A DNA stretch of 64,000 nucleotides from Hyaloscypha bicolor E (Eukaryota; Ascomycota; Leotiomycetes; Helotiales; Hyaloscyphaceae): the NCBI RefSeq assembly GCF_002865645.1, contig NW_020194615.1:744001-808000 (forward strand), given 5' to 3'. The first letter of the stretch is position 1. Each line of letters opens with the position of its first letter. The position numbers and the translations under genes were made by a program. Below are positions 62,161 to 64,000 of the stretch, one piece after another. The notes under the pieces were generated by a model. That model was given only the letters and a program-made list of their open reading frames with translations. It made no database searches and had not been told where the DNA came from.

Positions 62161-62405
62161 ATAATATATCTTTATTTATTATTACTAGTTTTAGATATAT
62201 CTTTTACTAACTAGTAATTTTATATATATTTTTATTTATTATTACTAGTTTCAAATATACTTTCTACTAGCCGGCTATTCTAAGTATATCCTTATTTAGT
62301 ACTACCGGTTTCGGGCACGCCTTCTATAAACTAGTAACTTTATATATTTTAATTTATTTTTACTAGTTTCGAATATATTTCTTACTAACTAGCTATTTTA
62401 AGCAA
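62161..62405. repeat. 60-bp tandem repeat, four copies
   Basis: Units begin at 62,161, 62,221, 62,281 and 62,341. Each carries TTATTTATTATTACTAGTTT-like sequence, then an AATATAC(T)TTCTACTA block and a CTAGTAATTT or CTAGCTATTT end. The third copy keeps several G and C (ACTACCGGTTTCGGGCACGC) that have become A or T in the others, so it shows the less mutated state. Confidence 0.85.
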
Positions 62406-62683
62406 GTATATCCTCTATAACTAATTCTCTAATCCGATATAATTTTGTTTTTCTATATATATCTTATATATATAAAGCTAGTTATATATTAGTAAGAGTA
62501 AAAAGAAAAAATAAAGAAGTATTATAAATAATAATATAGAACTAGTATAATCTTATAAGAATAATTTAGAAGTATTATAGTTAATTATATTATAAATTAT
62601 CTATACTTAGAAATATAATTTAATTATATATACGAGTTTTATAATAGATAGTAATAAAGGAACTTAAGTTAGGTATAGTTATA

Positions 62684-62812
62684 CCTGCAGAATGCGGTAT
62701 TTTGGTTATGGGCGATTTTTAGTGGGGTGCATACGTGCCACAAATCAGATATCGAAGGTCGAAAACCAGATTCGAAAATCGCTTGGTCTTCTGATCCTTA
62801 CGGCTTTCCGTA
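62684..62812 (-). repeat. Right 129-bp terminal inverted repeat
   Basis: Reverse complement of 53,239-53,367. Sites such as GATATC in place of GATGTC and CACTAAAAA in place of CACCAAAAA show this copy is more C-to-T mutated than the left one. Confidence 0.85.
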
Positions 62813-63755
62813 GAAGAGTTCACTGGCCAACCGCCCAAACTACTCAACCGCCCAACCTAAAAATCTTAATATTTAATCAACGCCTTAATAAAATTATGAT
62901 TCCTATTAAATACTAATACTTTATAGTATTCTCAATCCCCTAATAGCTATATATTACTTTAAAACTTTACGGTGTTAATAAAATTATTTATTTAGTAGCA
63001 TTTTCGGCATTTTCCTACTAATTTTTACCCCACCCATTCCCATCCTTTACTAATTCCTATATAATTAATTAAATATCTTATATAACGTCCTCAATTCTTT
63101 ATTTATATATGGCTTAATATAAGAGAGTATATTAGAAGGTTTTTTGCATTATTATAATAATACTTCTTATTAAATTTTCTTTAGGGTAAGAATTAGTAAC
63201 TTGCATTTAATGGGGTAACAAGCCTAAATTTGGGTACCTAATTCTTGGGGCAAAGAATCGCTCACACCATATAAATATTCAATTATAATTTAGGTACTAT
63301 TCGAATTTTCAATTATAAAAACTCGTATATTAATCGAATTCGCTATTATATAGTAAACTTTATGCCTCCTTTTAATTAGCTAGCTACTTCTTGCCTTACT
63401 AATAAACGCTATCTTGCCTTTGCATCTTATACCTTTGGTTTTGCTCCATTAATTCGATCTCAAAGGGTTTCGTATGCAATTCCATACTCTCGTACATTTC
63501 CCAATGGATTTAGTCTTCTTGTAGTCGAGATATCATCGTGAGCCGTCTATAATCGCACGCTCCCTGAGAGCTCGTTGGGATTGTCCGCGAATTCGGTATG
63601 GTGATATTTCTTTACAGACATGTTGAGGGGCTAAAAAAGCTTTAGAAGACAGTTGATTTGATAGTAAAATATTATGTGGGTGTTGAATTATGATTTTTGG
63701 AAAACAGCGATTTTGGGCGGTTGGGTGGTCTGGGCGGTTGGCCAGTGAAACCTTC
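62813..63755. mobile_element. 943-bp TIR element with TA target duplication
   Basis: The left end GAAGAGTTCACTGGCCAACC is matched in inverted form by the right end GGTTGGCCAGTGAAACCTTC. Similarity continues inward through two CAACCGCCCA motifs (about 40 bp in all). TA flanks both ends (62,811-62,812 and 63,756-63,757). The interior is AT-rich with scattered less-mutated stretches (63,400-63,600) but no intact ORF. The TA duplication suggests the Tc1/mariner/pogo (Fot1-like) group. It may be a deletion derivative or a MITE. It sits directly beside the 9.6-kb element. Confidence 0.8.
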
Positions 63756-63757
63756 TA

Positions 63758-64000
63758 GTGAGGCAACCTCCAAGTGGAACCGAGCGGTTTAATCCGCAGA
63801 GCCTCAACCCCAAATTTCCCACTTATCCTCCCATTCGCCACAAGCTGTGGTCCCAAGACGTGGGATACCAAGTCCTCAAGAACCGCCGGCCCTCCACACC
63901 CTCGATTCCGATGAACAAAAGGGGTAAAATTGTGCTTCCATTAATCCAGAACAATTCCACTAGATGGGCTGCCTCTCAGCCGCTATCGTTGGGAATCCAC
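63758..64000. other. Normal-composition sequence at window end
   Basis: GC content is back to that of the gene island. No feature is supported in these 243 bp. Confidence 0.5.

Larger units (their letters stand above)
53368..62683. other. AT-rich interior of the TIR element
   Basis: No intact gene. Composition shows the same CA/TG depletion as the left block. Recognisable structures are three or four tandem arrays (58,373-58,523, 59,105-59,290, 60,787-60,858 and 62,161-62,405). Near 60,700-60,900 the minus strand keeps a readable KPxLA repeat, suggesting coding sequence ran on that strand. Confidence 0.6.
53239..62812. mobile_element. 9.6-kb RIP-mutated element bounded by 129-bp terminal inverted repeats
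   Basis: The sequences at 53,239-53,367 and 62,684-62,812 are inverted copies of each other over 129 bp with about six differences, nearly all C/T or G/A. Each begins with TACGGAAAGCCGTAAGGATC at the outer edge. The AT-rich, CA/TG-depleted block starts and stops exactly inside these repeats. The outermost TA on both sides is compatible with a TA target duplication. The interior has no intact ORF. This looks like one large DNA transposon, or one element that later received other insertions, inactivated by RIP. The superfamily cannot be assigned. Confidence 0.75.

Noticed and set aside
1..64000. tRNA, rRNA, CRISPR or a bacterial-type operon
   Set aside because: No tRNA A/B-box pair with a foldable cloverleaf, no rRNA-like stretch and no regularly spaced direct repeats with unique spacers were seen. 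Gene structure is eukaryotic.

Overview
The window looks like a filamentous ascomycete (Pezizomycotina) chromosome segment. The evidence is short GT-AG introns (about 44-80 bp, often with a CTNAC-like branch site), compact multi-exon genes, fungal cell-wall families (PIR, GH17 BtgC-type, BIM1/X325), and heavy RIP-style mutation of repeats. A leotiomycete-like genome with AT isochores is my guess; the class cannot be fixed from sequence alone.

Layout. (1) 1-20,750 is a very AT-rich block of dead transposable elements with almost no CA/TG dinucleotides, the footprint of CpA-to-TpA mutation. Recognisable fossils are an hAT element (about 4.07-7.34 kb), a long inverted repeat (8.34-8.79 kb) and a Ty3/Gypsy LTR retrotransposon with both LTRs (9.83-16.53 kb). 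(2) 20,750-53,238 is a normal-composition gene island with 12 intact genes, one disrupted gene and one doubtful short ORF. In order they are: a secreted-stalk membrane protein (-), a coiled-coil/His-rich protein (-), a PIR cell-wall protein (+), a BtgC-like GH17 glucanase (-), an isochorismatase-family hydrolase (+), an SRR1-domain protein (-), a BIM1/X325 copper protein (+), Doa1/PLAA (-), STRAP-like WD40 (+), an Arp1-N/amidase (-), a phospholipase C/acid phosphatase-type phosphoesterase (-), a proline-rich protein built by exon-intron duplication (-), and a gene broken by an in-frame TAG (+). A 290-bp hAT-type MITE with a perfect 8-bp target duplication sits at 30,869-31,158. (3) 53,239-62,812 is a second AT-rich RIP block bounded exactly by 129-bp inverted repeats, so the whole block looks like one 9.6-kb terminal-inverted-repeat element. 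(4) 62,813-63,755 is a second, 943-bp TIR element with TA target duplication abutting the first. Normal sequence resumes at 63,758.

Functional theme. Six of the intact genes encode surface or secreted products: the stalked membrane protein, PIR, GH17, X325, amidase and phosphoesterase. They are interspersed with housekeeping genes for ubiquitin/Cdc48 handling (Doa1) and WD40 scaffolding (STRAP). The genes form no obvious metabolic cluster. No tRNA, rRNA or CRISPR was recognised. Exon structures were reconstructed by hand from splice signals and reading-frame continuity; they are predictions without transcript support.
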